From Comamonadaceae bacterium (GTDB lineage: Bacteria > Pseudomonadota > Gammaproteobacteria > Burkholderiales > Burkholderiaceae_C): a DNA stretch of 37,808 nucleotides. The stretch lies in the NCBI GenBank assembly GCA_947372745.1, contig CANBUY010000022.1, forward strand, positions 1-37,808, given 5' to 3'. Position numbers and translations under genes: made by a program. This document shows, piece after piece, positions 7,535 to 18,113 of the stretch (within the stretch, counting starts at the first letter, position 1; the number at the start of each line of letters is the position of its first letter). The notes beneath the pieces were generated by a model. It searched no databases, was not told the DNA's origin, and saw only the letters and a program-made list of their open reading frames with translations.

Positions 7535-8865
7535 GTGCGGAGTGGCGCCAAGTCAGTCTCTTGGAAGTGACGTCCGCTCTTGGTGACGGTCTTCATGGCA
7601 CACCCGAATACGATTCAAATGGTGATTACTTCTTCATCAATGGAAACAACCTTAGCAACGGGAAAATAATCTTTAACGACTCGACGAAACGAGTTTCAGC
7701 AGTCGAGGCTAAAAAGCACAGGAAGAATCTCACTGACAGAACAATATTGGTTTCGATTAACGGCACCTTGGGTAATGTTGCTTTTTACGCTGGTGAAAAA
7801 GTAGTTCTCGGTAAAAGTGCATGCTATTTCAACGTCGTGGAAGGCGTTGACAAGTACTTCATCCGCTACATACTGGCTAGCGAGAAATTCCAAGGCTACA
7901 TACAGAATCTAGCCACTGGCTCGACTATCAAGAACGTGTCACTCAAGTTGATGCGAGACTTTAAGTTCAGCCTTCCATCAATTGATTTACAGCAGCAAGT
8001 TTCGGGCATTCTGTCGCGGCTCGACGACCGCATCACCCTCCTGCGCGAAAGCAACGCCACGCTGGAAGCCATCGCCCAGGCGCTGTTCAAGTCGTGGTTT
8101 GTCGATTTCGACCCGGTTCGCGCCAACATCGCCCGTCGTTCCCGCGAAGGCGGGAATCCAGACGCCATGGGTAGCAGCGAAGCACTGGATTCCCGCCTTC
8201 GCGAGAATGACGGGACTGTGCTTGATGAGGCCACCGCCCGGCTGTTTCCCGACAGCTTCGAGGAATCGGCGCTGGGCTTGGTGCCGAGGGGGTGGCGAGT
8301 AGATTCTGTATATGCAGTAACAACTCTCGTTTACGGTGCAGCATTTGCGTCGAAGCAATTCAACTCGAGCAAAGATGGGGTTCCACTCATTCGGATTCGT
8401 GATTTACGTGATGAGGCACCCGGAGTTTTCACGCCAGAAGTGCATCCAAAGGGCTACATGGTTCAACCCGGGGATATTGTTGTTGGCATGGATGGCGAGT
8501 TCCGCGCTTACTTGTGGGGTGGTGAACCTGCTTGGTTAAACCAGCGAGTTTGCGTTTTTTCGCCAAAAGCCGACAGGAATGCTGCGTTTATCCATCGATC
8601 CATCATGCCCCTGCTCGCAGCCGTGGAAGCATCGGAAACTGCCACAACGGTAATTCACTTGGGAAAGAACGACATTGATCGCTTCAGGATATTGATTCCT
8701 GATGATCATGTTCTCACGTCTTTTGGTCAGTTGACTGACGGCCTGTACTCACAAATTGTCAGCAACAAGCAGTGTGCGAGAACCCTAGCCGCACTGCGCG
8801 ACACCCTGCTGCCGCGCCTGATCTCGGGCAAACTTCAGCTGAATGAGATTGGCTATGAAAATTGA
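7531..8865 (+). CDS. hsdS: Type I restriction-modification specificity subunit HsdS
   Basis: A 444-residue two-domain specificity protein that sets the bipartite DNA recognition site. The first target-recognition domain spans about residues 1-150. The first conserved helical spacer follows (LSRLDDRITLLRESNATLEA, then LFKSWFVDFDPVRA, about 160-200). The second recognition domain (about 250-410) and second spacer (AALRDTLLPRLISGKL) complete it. The ATG at 7531 forms ATGA with the previous stop; an upstream TTG at 7489 is rejected. The recognition domains use more A/T-ending codons than the spacers, as often seen in shuffled hsdS genes. A 79-bp palindromic repeat is inserted in frame just after the first spacer. 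Confidence 0.93.
   Translation: MSAEWRQVSLLEVTSALGDGLHGTPEYDSNGDYFFINGNNLSNGKIIFNDSTKRVSAVEAKKHRKNLTDRTILVSINGTLGNVAFYAGEKVVLGKSACYFNVVEGVDKYFIRYILASEKFQGYIQNLATGSTIKNVSLKLMRDFKFSLPSIDLQQQVSGILSRLDDRITLLRESNATLEAIAQALFKSWFVDFDPVRANIARRSREGGNPDAMGSSEALDSRLRENDGTVLDEATARLFPDSFEESALGLVPRGWRVDSVYAVTTLVYGAAFASKQFNSSKDGVPLIRIRDLRDEAPGVFTPEVHPKGYMVQPGDIVVGMDGEFRAYLWGGEPAWLNQRVCVFSPKADRNAAFIHRSIMPLLAAVEASETATTVIHLGKNDIDRFRILIPDDHVLTSFGQLTDGLYSQIVSNKQCARTLAALRDTLLPRLISGKLQLNEIGYEN
8134..8212. repeat. Palindromic REP-type element inserted in hsdS
   Basis: Two 28-base arms at 8134-8161 and 8185-8212 are reverse complements with only two mismatches, separated by 23 bases. The arms contain GCGAAGGCGGGAATCCAG and its complement. 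The element is read in frame and contributes residues such as REGGNPDAMG and LDSRLREND. It resembles the abundant intergenic palindromes of beta-proteobacteria that begin CGTCATT and end AATCCA; a diverged relative is at 33425-33515. Confidence 0.8.
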
Positions 8866-9622
8866 TTCTTCAGTTCTGAATGGGTTACCTCATGCCCAAC
8901 GTGAACGCTTTGAAATGTACGCTACGGAAATCGTTTGTGAATCGTTCATCTTCACCGCTGACAGAGACTATTTGACTGCCAGGTTTGCGTACTTCCAGAA
9001 GCAGCCCCACTTGTTTTTATGGTCAGCGGCGCAGGCTATTGAAAAATACCTAAAAGCCAACATCCTGCTTCTCGGGAGTGGGAGCGTCAAGAGAACGCAT
9101 GATCACACCAAGCTGGCATTTGCGCTAAGGGTGTCACATGCAGAACGACTTGATATTGACATGACGATACCTGATGGTTGGTCGGAGCAGGGGGTCGCTC
9201 TGTGGCCGAAATTGACTGTGGATGGTTTTCTTGAACGCATAGCAATACTTGGTTTGCCAGACGTGCGATATGACCAAGTGCAGTTAGACGTTCAATTACA
9301 AGACCTCGTCTTCCTTGATCGATTGGCGTTCAGTCTGCGCGACCGGTTGATCGCAGAAAGCGTTTTGGATTGTCGGCTCGTCAGTGAGCAAATTAAAAGT
9401 CGCTTTTTAGACCTTAACTACTCTTTTGCGCCAACAGATTACGCACACCCTTCTTGGGTGGGTTTGCGGTTGTTCCATACATCCGTTACCACCCTAGAAG
9501 CTGCTCTCAAGGGCTGCTATGGCCGCTCTGATTTGTATGGTGTTTGGGCTGAGAAGAGTATGGGGCTGAAGCCTTTAGATATTGAAAGGCTTTCGCGTCG
9601 GGTAACTGCAGCGGATGATTAA
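8855..9622 (+). CDS. HEPN-domain-like protein in the restriction operon
   Basis: A protein of about 255 residues. The region near residues 60-95 (LWSAAQAIEKYLKANILLLG followed by THDHTKL) has the look of a HEPN helical domain, a fold shared by ribonucleases and nucleotidyltransferase partners in toxin and defence systems. The remainder is not recognised. The ATG at 8855 has GAG 7 bases upstream and overlaps the hsdS stop by 11 bases; an in-frame ATG at 8843 is possible. Codon use is AT-richer than in hsdM or hsdR, suggesting separate acquisition. No nucleotidyltransferase partner is adjacent. Its position between hsdS and hsdR suggests a restriction-linked accessory role, but this is inference. 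Confidence 0.6.
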   Translation: MKIDSSVLNGLPHAQRERFEMYATEIVCESFIFTADRDYLTARFAYFQKQPHLFLWSAAQAIEKYLKANILLLGSGSVKRTHDHTKLAFALRVSHAERLDIDMTIPDGWSEQGVALWPKLTVDGFLERIAILGLPDVRYDQVQLDVQLQDLVFLDRLAFSLRDRLIAESVLDCRLVSEQIKSRFLDLNYSFAPTDYAHPSWVGLRLFHTSVTTLEAALKGCYGRSDLYGVWAEKSMGLKPLDIERLSRRVTAADD

Positions 9623-9795
9623 TTGCATACCACCCCAAAAAGCGAAAAGCCCCGATGAACCCACCGAGGCTATAGCGCCGATCGAGAACCCCCAATCCAC
9701 TAGATATTGAGTTTAACCTATTGCCGCGCGGCCTGCCCAGATCCCCGCTTTTGCTTTTTTCGCAGAGCCATGCGCTTGAAAAGGAACGTGTAAAA

Positions 9796-12700
9796 ATGAC
9801 CGAAGACCAACTAGAACAAGAAACCCTCGCTTGGCTGACCAATGTCGGCTACACCCATGTCTATGGCCCCGACATCGCTCCCGATGGTGACAAGCCTGAG
9901 CGGGCGAACTACGTGCAGGTGATCTTGACTCCGGGCTTGCGTGAGGCGATTCGCCAACTCAACCCAACGATCCCCACAGCAGCCCGTGAAGAAGCGCTCA
10001 AGCAAGTGCTTGACTTGGGCATTCCGGTTTTATTGACTGCCAACCGCCACTTCCATCGTCTGCTGGTGGCAGGGGTTCCGGTTGAGTACCAACTGAACGG
10101 CGAGACGCGCGGCGACTTTGTTCGGTTGATCGATTGGGCTGAGGCATCAAACAATGATTGGCTGGCGGTCAACCAGTTCTCCATCAAGGGGCCGCGCCAC
10201 ACCCGCAGGCCCGACATTATTTTGTTCGTCAACGGCTTACCGCTGGTGCTAATTGAACTCAAAAACCCGGCAGACCTGAACGCCGACATCGGACGCGCTT
10301 ACGACCAGATTCAAACCTACAAGGAGCAGATCCCTGACGTCTTCCAGACCAATGAGATCTTGGTGATCTCTGACGGCACCGAGGCGCTGATGGGTTCCCT
10401 TTCGGCGGACCCTGAACGCTTCATGGCTTGGCGCACGATTGACGGCGAAACCCTGGACCCGCTGGGCGAGTTCAACGAGCTGCAAACCTTGGTGCGGGGC
10501 GTTCTGGCACCGAGTTACTTGTTGGACTACCTGCGTTACTTTGTGTTGTTTGAAGATGATGGCGGCATCGTCAAGAAGATCGCGGGTTACCACCAGTTTC
10601 ATGCGGTGCGGCTGGCGATTGGCCAGGTGGTGGCTGCGTCGCGTCCGGGGGGCAGTCACAAGGGCGGGGTCGTGTGGCACACGCAGGGCAGCGGCAAGAG
10701 CATCACCATGACCTGTTTCGCCGCCCGTGTGATGCAGGAGGCCGCGATGGAGAACCCCACCATCGTGGTGATCACCGACCGCAATGACCTAGACGGGCAG
10801 TTGTTTGGCGTCTTCAGCTTGGCGCAAGACCTGCTGCGCGAGCAGCCGGTGCAGGCCCGCACGCGTCAGGAGTTGCGCACTTTGCTGGGCAACCGGCCCT
10901 CGGGCGGCATTGTGTTTGCCACCATTCAAAAATTTATGCCGGGCGAAGACGAGGACATGTTCCCGGTGCTAAGTGAGCGCCACAACATCGTGGTGATTGC
11001 GGATGAGGCGCACCGCACCCAATACGGCTTTGAAGCCAAGCTGAAAACGCGCAAGGCCAACTTTAAGGAAAACAAGCCTCTGGCGCACGATGAACTTGCT
11101 ACACCAGCTACTAAAGTAATAGCAACTGGCGACGGCCTGTTGACGCCTCATCGGGCTGAGTTTGCGCCCCCTGCCTATGGGGTGGCGGGCAGTACCGAGC
11201 ATTACCAAGTGGGCTACGCCCAGCACCTGCGTGATGCGCTGCCCCATGCCACCTTTGTGGCCTTCACCGGCACGCCCGTGAGCAGCACCGACCGTGACAC
11301 CCGAGCGGTGTTTGGCGACTACATCCACGTTTATGACATGCAGCAGGCGAAAGAAGACGGGGCCACGGTGGCGATCTATTTCGAGTCACGCCTGGCCAAG
11401 CTCAGCCTCAAGGTACCCGACCTCGACTTGCTCGATGACGAGGTAGACGAGCTGGCGGAAGACGACGAAGAAAGCCAGCAAGCCAAGCTCAAAAGCCGCT
11501 GGGCTGCATTAGAAAAAGTGGTGGGGGCCGAACCCCGTGTAGCCAGTGTGGCGGCTGACTTGGTGGCGCACTTTGAGCAACGCAACACCGCCCAGAGCGG
11601 CAAGGCGATGGTGGTGGGCATGAGCCGGGATATTTGCGTGCATTTGTACAACGAGATCATCAAGCTGCGCCCCGACTGGCACAGCGAAGACCCGGAGTTA
11701 GGCGCTATCAAGGTGGTGATGACCGGCAGCGCCAGCGACAAAGCCCTGCTGCGCCCCCACATCTACAGCGCCCAAACCAAGAAGCGACTGGAGAAGCGCT
11801 TTAAAAACCCTTCAGACCCTCTGCGCTTGGTGATCGTGCGCGACATGTGGCTCACCGGCTTTGACGCCCCCTGCGTGCATACCCTGTATGTTGACAAGCC
11901 CATGAAGGGGCACAACTTGATGCAGGCGATTGCCAGGGTCAACCGGGTGTTCAAGGACAAGCAAGGCGGCTTGGTGGTGGACTACATCGGCATCGGCCAT
12001 GAGCTGAAAGCGGCGATGAAGGAATACACCCAAGCCAAAGGCCGGGGTCGCCCCACGGTGGATGCGCACGAGGCGTTCAGCGTGGTGCTGGAGAAGATGG
12101 ATGTGCTGCACGCGATGCTGCATGGCTTTGATTACGCAGGTTTCTTGACGGGAGGCCACAAAACCTTGGCCGGTGCAGCCAACCATGTGCTCGGCATTAA
12201 AACAGGCGAAACCCGCGACGGGAAAAAACGCTTTGCCGATACCGCGCTGGCCATGAGCCAAGCCTTTACCCTGTGCTGCACCTTGGATGAGGCGAAGGCA
12301 GTGCGCGAAGAAGTGGCATTTTTGCAAGGCGTCAAAGTGATGCTGACCAAGCGGGAGGTGACCGCCCAACGCCGCACGGACGAGGCGCGCGAGCTGGCCA
12401 TTCGCCAGATCATTAGCCAGTCGGTGGTGTCAGAGCGCGTGATGGATATTTTTGACGCGGTGGGCTTGGACAAGCCCAACATCGGCCTGCTTGATGAAGG
12501 TTTTTTGGCCCAGGTACAGAGCTTGCCGGAAAAAAACTTGGCGGTGGAGCTGCTGGAGCGGCTGCTGGAAGGGGAGATCAAAAGCCGCTTTGCCAGCAAC
12601 GTGGTGCAAAGCCGCAAGTTCTCAGAGATGCTGACCAGCGTGATCACCCGGTATCAAAACCGCTCCATCGAGACCGCACAGGTCATGTCTGAGCTGGTGG

Positions 12701-13032
12701 CGATGGCGGGTAAGTTTCGAGATGCTGCGTCCCGTGGCGCCGAGCTGGGCTTGACCGAAGATGAAGTGAAGTTTTACGACGCCTTGGCCAACAACGAATC
12801 AGCAGTGCTGCTGATGACCGATGAAACCCTCAAGAAGATTGCCCATGAGTTGACTGAGAACCTGCGTCAAAACCTGAGCGTGGACTGGTCTGAGCGTGAG
12901 AGTGTGCGGGCCAAGCTGCGCTTGATGGTGAAACGCATCTTGCGCAAATACAAATACCCCCCGGATTTGCAAGAGGCCGCCGTGGAGCTGGTGCTGCAGC
13001 AGGCGCAGGTGCTGGGGGATAGTTGGGCCTAA
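9796..13032 (+). CDS. hsdR: Type I restriction endonuclease subunit HsdR
   Basis: A 1078-residue restriction and translocation subunit. The N-terminal PD-(D/E)XK nuclease has Asp140 and Glu154-Leu-Lys156. The SF2 motor has Walker A GSGKS (Lys301), a DEAH box at 403-406 and a TGTPV motif. The C-terminal helical region contacts the methyltransferase. It cuts unmodified DNA after ATP-driven translocation. The ATG at 9796 has AAGGAA 9 bases upstream, which favours it over a TTG at 9721. Unlike the overlapping genes before it, it is separated by a 173-bp gap, so expression may be partly independent. Between the DEAH box and [12 protein letters not shown] there is an unusual insertion of about 50 residues that holds a dispersed repeat copy. 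Confidence 0.95.
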   Translation: MTEDQLEQETLAWLTNVGYTHVYGPDIAPDGDKPERANYVQVILTPGLREAIRQLNPTIPTAAREEALKQVLDLGIPVLLTANRHFHRLLVAGVPVEYQLNGETRGDFVRLIDWAEASNNDWLAVNQFSIKGPRHTRRPDIILFVNGLPLVLIELKNPADLNADIGRAYDQIQTYKEQIPDVFQTNEILVISDGTEALMGSLSADPERFMAWRTIDGETLDPLGEFNELQTLVRGVLAPSYLLDYLRYFVLFEDDGGIVKKIAGYHQFHAVRLAIGQVVAASRPGGSHKGGVVWHTQGSGKSITMTCFAARVMQEAAMENPTIVVITDRNDLDGQLFGVFSLAQDLLREQPVQARTRQELRTLLGNRPSGGIVFATIQKFMPGEDEDMFPVLSERHNIVVIADEAHRTQYGFEAKLKTRKANFKENKPLAHDELATPATKVIATGDGLLTPHRAEFAPPAYGVAGSTEHYQVGYAQHLRDALPHATFVAFTGTPVSSTDRDTRAVFGDYIHVYDMQQAKEDGATVAIYFESRLAKLSLKVPDLDLLDDEVDELAEDDEESQQAKLKSRWAALEKVVGAEPRVASVAADLVAHFEQRNTAQSGKAMVVGMSRDICVHLYNEIIKLRPDWHSEDPELGAIKVVMTGSASDKALLRPHIYSAQTKKRLEKRFKNPSDPLRLVIVRDMWLTGFDAPCVHTLYVDKPMKGHNLMQAIARVNRVFKDKQGGLVVDYIGIGHELKAAMKEYTQAKGRGRPTVDAHEAFSVVLEKMDVLHAMLHGFDYAGFLTGGHKTLAGAANHVLGIKTGETRDGKKRFADTALAMSQAFTLCCTLDEAKAVREEVAFLQGVKVMLTKREVTAQRRTDEARELAIRQIISQSVVSERVMDIFDAVGLDKPNIGLLDEGFLAQVQSLPEKNLAVELLERLLEGEIKSRFASNVVQSRKFSEMLTSVITRYQNRSIETAQVMSELVAMAGKFRDAASRGAELGLTEDEVKFYDALANNESAVLLMTDETLKKIAHELTENLRQNLSVDWSERESVRAKLRLMVKRILRKYKYPPDLQEAAVELVLQQAQVLGDSWA
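11106..11130 (+). repeat. Degenerate dispersed repeat copy inside hsdR
   Basis: The stretch contains GCTACTAAAGTAATAGC, a near-palindrome resembling the A/T-rich flank and TAGC core of the dispersed repeat at 4423 and 15306. It is read in frame within a non-conserved insertion between SF2 motifs. The match is weaker than in the hsdM and ureF copies. Confidence 0.35.
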
Positions 13033-13541
13033 TGTGGGGGGCGTATGGCCTTGATGTCTTTCATCAAAATGAAGAGATGAAATGGATCAGATGGACTGGG
13101 CTCGAACGCACAGTTGAGGTACCACTGCCTGGCTGACTCGTCTTTGGCATGCACCAGCAGTGCGCGAATTCCGGCAATGTCTGCGGCCTGTGCGGTGCGC
13201 ATCAGTGCATCCTTGAGTAAGGCTTTGCCAAGCCCTGCGCCTTGGTGCTGAAGGTCGACAGCAAGCCTGGCCAGAATCATGACCGGAACTGGGTGTTGTG
13301 GAATGCCCTTGGTCACACGCGGGGCTGCCTTTGATGGCTCAACGCTGCCAACGGCCAAGCTGTAAAACCCAACAACCGTGCCTGAATGGCAGCTCACGTA
13401 AGTCTGCGCACTGTTGGATTTTTGGTTGACGAGCGCAAAGCGCTGTAGAAACTGGTTCAGTGCTGGCTGACCGCAATCAAAGGACTCGACAGCGTCGGAG
13501 GCGGCCAGTTTGCGAACGGGCTGGTAAGCCTGCGCATTCAA
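13029..13541 (-). CDS. GNAT-family acetyltransferase toxin (TacT/AtaT-like)
   Basis: A 170-residue GCN5-related N-acetyltransferase. The acetyl-CoA loop is seen in [20 protein letters not shown] (about residues 92-111), and the C-terminal [17 protein letters not shown] segment is typical of GNAT toxins. The family acetylates the aminoacyl group of charged tRNAs and stops translation; the DUF1778 protein encoded just upstream is the expected antitoxin. It starts with TTG, forming TTGA with the antitoxin stop, so its translation should be coupled to and weaker than the antitoxin's. Its stop overlaps the convergent hsdR stop. The tRNA target cannot be predicted. Confidence 0.85.
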   Translation of the reverse strand: MNAQAYQPVRKLAASDAVESFDCGQPALNQFLQRFALVNQKSNSAQTYVSCHSGTVVGFYSLAVGSVEPSKAAPRVTKGIPQHPVPVMILARLAVDLQHQGAGLGKALLKDALMRTAQAADIAGIRALLVHAKDESARQWYLNCAFEPSPSDPFHLFILMKDIKAIRPPH

Positions 13542-13816
13542 CCAAGTAACCCTGGCTCAGACAAAAGCTGCTTGAGCTTTGGCTTTGCGCTCACGGGTTG
13601 GTCTAGTGCTGTCTGAAACGCCAGCCATTTCTCGTCGCTCAGTTCAAATCGGGTGCGGTCAGCCAAAGTTTGATTCGCAGCGAGGATGCCCGCATCAAGC
13701 AAAAACTCACTCACATTCTTGTGCGCCACACGCGCCGCTTCCTGAAGCAACTGCTTGACGGGCATGCTGGCTCGAACGTCAATACGCTCGGACTTGGAAC
13801 GTATAACAGTGGTCAT
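13538..13816 (-). CDS. DUF1778 ribbon-helix-helix antitoxin
   Basis: A 92-residue protein from the ATG at 13816, which has AAAGGA just upstream. The N-terminal part (SERIDVRASMPVKQLLQEAA) is the RHH DNA-binding fold of DUF1778/TacA antitoxins. The C-terminal tail (LSDEKWLAFQTALDQP) is the segment that usually wraps the GNAT toxin. It neutralises the toxin and should autorepress the operon. A short palindrome GTCCGGAC at 13852-13859, 36 bp upstream of the ATG, could be part of the operator. A longer in-frame start at 13960 is rejected because it would run through the promoter and terminator region. Confidence 0.85.
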   Translation of the reverse strand: MTTVIRSKSERIDVRASMPVKQLLQEAARVAHKNVSEFLLDAGILAANQTLADRTRFELSDEKWLAFQTALDQPVSAKPKLKQLLSEPGLLG

Positions 13817-13940
13817 GCGGGGTCCTTTGTAAAAAGAGGTTTGATCATAACGTCCGGACAGCGGCCCGACAAGTGCAGGGCTTGACTTGCAGTGTGGGGT
13901 CAGAGAGGGGTAAGGGCGGCGCAAAGGCTCGCGCAAATAG

Positions 13941-13975
13941 AAAAGCCCCAAGTGAATCAATCACTTGGGGCTTTT
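13941..13975 (-). terminator. Intrinsic terminator of tRNA-Ser
   Basis: A perfect 15-bp stem (AAAAGCCCCAAGTGA at 13941-13955 and its complement at 13961-13975) with a 5-base loop. On the minus strand it lies 4 bases beyond the tRNA 3' end and finishes in a U-run. The flanking A and T runs make it potentially bidirectional. Confidence 0.85.
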
Positions 13976-13979
13976 GTAT

Positions 13980-14067
13980 TGGCGGAAACGGTGAGATTCG
14001 AACTCACGAAACCTTTCGGTTTGCTAGTTTTCAAGACTAGTGCAATCGGCCACTCTGCCACATTTCC
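13980..14067 (-). tRNA. tRNA-Ser(UGA)
   Basis: On the minus strand an 88-base type II tRNA folds as a complete cloverleaf. The 7-bp acceptor pairs GGAAATG with CGTTTCC. The anticodon loop CTTGAAAA gives anticodon TGA, and there is a long variable arm as expected for serine. The T-loop is GTTCGAATC, and a discriminator G is followed by an encoded CCA. It reads UCA and other UCN serine codons. It is bounded by the ureG end on one side and an intrinsic terminator on the other. Confidence 0.97.
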
Positions 14068-14079
14068 AAGCTGCGTATT

Positions 14080-14739
14080 CTAACTGGCTTGCAGCATGCC
14101 TTTGGCTTCAATGAAGGCAATCACCTCGGCAAGGCCTGAATTTGTCTTTAAATTGGTCATGACAAAGGGTTTGAGGCCTTTGGCGGTGGTGCGCATGCGG
14201 GTGGTGTCGGCGGCCATCACATCCAGATTAGCGCCCACGTAGGGGGCTAGGTCGGTTTTGTTGATGACGAAGAGGTCACTTTTGGTGATACCGGGGCCGC
14301 CTTTGCGGGGTATCTTTTCTCCGGCTGCCACGTCAATGACGTAAATGGTCAGGTCGCTGAGTTCGGGGCTGAAGGTGGCGGCCAGGTTGTCGCCACCGCT
14401 CTCAATGAACACGATGTCGGCGTTGGGGAATTCCTCCAACATGCGGTCAATGGCTTCCAGGTTGATGGAGGCGTCTTCCCGAATGGCGGTGTGGGGGCAG
14501 CCGCCCGTCTCGACGCCCATGATGCGCTCGGCGTCCAGCGCGCCGCTCACGGTCAAAATTCGCTGGTCTTCTTTGGTGTAAATGTCATTAGTGATGGCAA
14601 CCAGATCGTACTTTTCGCGCATGCCTTTGCACAGCATCTCCAGCAGGGTAGTTTTGCCGGAGCCTACCGGGCCGCCGATGCCTACGCGCAAGGGGGGGAG
14701 TTTTTTGGTGCGGTTGGCAATATGGTGCAGTGCAGACAT
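14080..14739 (-). CDS. ureG: Urease accessory GTPase UreG
   Basis: A 219-residue SIMIBI GTPase that powers nickel delivery to urease. The P-loop GGPVGSGKT is at residues 22-30. The nickel-binding Cys-Pro-His motif is in [12 protein letters not shown], and the family signature [15 protein letters not shown] and the base-specificity motif NKTD are present. Length is normal. It is the last gene of the leftward operon ureA-orf-ureB-ureC-ureE-ureF-ureG, 11 bases after ureF. It normally works in a UreD-UreF-UreG complex, with UreE as the nickel donor; ureD is not in the window. Confidence 0.97.
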   Translation of the reverse strand: MSALHHIANRTKKLPPLRVGIGGPVGSGKTTLLEMLCKGMREKYDLVAITNDIYTKEDQRILTVSGALDAERIMGVETGGCPHTAIREDASINLEAIDRMLEEFPNADIVFIESGGDNLAATFSPELSDLTIYVIDVAAGEKIPRKGGPGITKSDLFVINKTDLAPYVGANLDVMAADTTRMRTTAKGLKPFVMTNLKTNSGLAEVIAFIEAKGMLQAS

Positions 14740-14750
14740 GGTGTGTTCTT

Positions 14751-15452
14751 TCAGGACCTGAAAAGGCGGGAGTATTGAACTTCATGCTGGGCACTCAAAA
14801 TGGCCAGCATGGGAGAAAAGGCTTGCAGATCGTCGTGCCCCAGACTCAGGGCGTGGTTGACTGCGGCGGGAATCTCAGCGGTCAGGGCTGACAAAATGCG
14901 TTGCCCGGCGCTTTGGCCAAGGGGTACTGATTTGATGGCGGCTTGCACCATGTTTTCTGCCCAGCCAAAGGCATAGGCCAGCAAACAATCGCGCAGCGAG
15001 GCCTGCGTGGCCGAGGCGGCCAGGGCAAAAGCCAGCGGGTAAGTGGGTTGCAAGGCAGCCAGTGTTTCAATTTGTGCGGGAAGGGCGGTGGTGTGGTTGC
15101 GCAACCACTCCAGCAGCGAGCGGCCCATTTGCTCTGTTTGCGCACGCAGTTCGCTGCTTTCGCGGGTTTGCAGTACCCAGGCATTGAGCGATGAGATGCG
15201 TGCAGTATCGCCGGCTTGCCAAGCCGGCACCGCTTGCGCCACCACGGCCAGGTCGCTTCGGGCCAGGCTTAAATTCAGCTGATCCAACAGCCACGCGGAT
15301 GCTTCTTTTTCAGTAGCTGCCCAAGCACGGTCTACGGCGGCTTCAAGGCATTCTGAGTATGAAAAACCGCCGATGGGCAAGCCCGGGGAGGCCAGCCACA
15401 TCAGCTGCATCAAGCCCAGGTCGTGCTGGTTTGGGTTTATTTCAGTGGGCAT
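14751..15452 (-). CDS. ureF: Urease accessory protein UreF
   Basis: A 233-residue mainly helical protein with the conserved N-terminal block [24 protein letters not shown] and a C-terminal [16 protein letters not shown] segment. UreF bridges UreD and UreG during assembly of the nickel metallocentre and controls UreG GTP hydrolysis. I chose the ATG at 15452, which overlaps the ureE stop by 11 bases; ATG 15473 is also possible. The much longer frame up to 15629 is antiparallel read-through of the His-rich ureE tail and is not supported. A dispersed-repeat copy at 15306-15330 is read here as part of a poorly conserved loop. Confidence 0.93.
   Translation of the reverse strand: MPTEINPNQHDLGLMQLMWLASPGLPIGGFSYSECLEAAVDRAWAATEKEASAWLLDQLNLSLARSDLAVVAQAVPAWQAGDTARISSLNAWVLQTRESSELRAQTEQMGRSLLEWLRNHTTALPAQIETLAALQPTYPLAFALAASATQASLRDCLLAYAFGWAENMVQAAIKSVPLGQSAGQRILSALTAEIPAAVNHALSLGHDDLQAFSPMLAILSAQHEVQYSRLFRS
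15306..15330 (+). repeat. Dispersed short repeat copy inside ureF
   Basis: It contains TAGCTGCCCAAGCACGG at 15314-15330, identical over 17 bases to the hsdM copy at 4430-4446, and the match continues with one mismatch for 4 more bases. The preceding T-rich flank differs. It lies on the strand opposite to the ureF coding direction. Confidence 0.55.
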
Positions 15453-16034
15453 GAGGGCCGTGGCCGTGATCATGGTTGCAGCCTGGCCCGTGAACGTGGG
15501 GCTTTTCGATGGCGATGGGGATGCTGCTGAGCTTTTGAGCGGTTGGGGCGTGCTCATGGGCATGCCCGTGCCCGTGCCCGCCTGCAGAATAAGCGCCACC
15601 CTCGGGTTCAAAGGCCACAGTGGCTTCAACCACCGTCAGGTGCATGGCGCGCAGCAGGTCGGCCAGCACATGGTCGGGCTCAATTTTGAGGTGGTCGGGT
15701 TTAAGTTCAATCGGCACATGGCGGTTGCCCAGGTGGTAGGCGGCGCGGGTCAAATCAAAGGCGCTGCCATGCGTGGGGCAGGGCGTGATGACCAGCACGG
15801 GCTGTGGCGCTGCAATCACCAAGACGAGCGAGCCGTCCTCGGCCACCAGCACGTCGCCGCCGCGCACCACCGTGCCGCGGGGCAAAAATATGCCTAAGCT
15901 GCGACCTTGTGAGTCCGTGGCATCAAAGCGGCTTTTCTGGCGTACGTCCCAGTCGAGCTCCACGGTGGCAGCCCGTTTGAGAAGCACCGGCGCCAGTCCG
16001 GCGCCTTGGAGCATGAGTTTGGAGATTTGAATCA

Positions 16035-16035
<1 letters not shown>
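15442..16035 (-). CDS. ureE: Urease nickel metallochaperone UreE
   Basis: A 197-residue protein. The N-terminal UreE_N domain carries [20 protein letters not shown]. The C-terminal domain has [12 protein letters not shown] with the conserved metal-binding His and DHVLADLL. A His-rich extension follows, with about 15 His in the last 45 residues (for example HGHGHAHEH and [10 protein letters not shown]). It binds and stores Ni2+ and hands it to the UreDFG complex. The start ATG shares one base with the ureC stop. The His tail makes this a nickel-storing type of UreE. Confidence 0.96.
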
Positions 16036-17776
<1,741 letters not shown>

Positions 17777-17777
<1 letters not shown>

Positions 17778-18106
17778 TACAAAGTTTCCTTGCTGCTTGC
17801 GTCAATCGGGCCTTGGGTTAAACCCCTAAAACCATAGACCAAGCGGTCACCCGCGAAGTCCACCAATTCCACCGTGCGCTGCTGGCCGGGTTCGAACCGA
17901 ACTGCTAGCCCTGAGGCAATGTTCAGGCGCATGCCATGTGCTGCCAATCGGTCAAAACCCAGCGCGCCATTGGTCTCGGCAAAGTGGTAGTGCGAACCCA
18001 CCTGAATGGGCCGGTCCGAGGTGTTTTGCACGACTAATGTGTGGGTACGCCTGCCGGGATTGAGCACATGGTCAGGGCCGTCTGTGATGAGTTCGCCAGG
18101 GATCAT
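17777..18106 (-). CDS. ureB: Urease beta subunit UreB
   Basis: A 109-residue beta subunit starting MIPGEL at the ATG 18106, with GTGAGG upstream. It carries the typical [19 protein letters not shown] and [17 protein letters not shown] motifs. It packs with UreA and UreC into the (ABC)3 enzyme and carries no catalytic residue. An upstream extension to 18226 is possible on paper but would overlap the preceding small gene and lacks homology. It lies 7 bases after the small His-rich gene. Confidence 0.96.
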
Positions 18107-18113
18107 GAGGGCC

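Noticed and set aside
9623..9795. Possible large hairpin or small RNA gene between the HEPN-like gene and hsdR
   Set aside because: GCGAAAAGC-type and GCTTTTGC-type stretches about 100 bases apart pair only imperfectly; there is no promoter or terminator that I could support. The stretch holds only the hsdR ribosome-binding site.
9721..9795. TTG start of hsdR at 9721
   Set aside because: The added 25 residues do not look like HsdR, and the ATG at 9796 has a good ribosome-binding site.
2836..14067. Integrative island using tRNA-Ser as attachment site
   Set aside because: The tRNA 3' end faces the restriction genes, but I found no integrase and no second copy of the tRNA end in the window.
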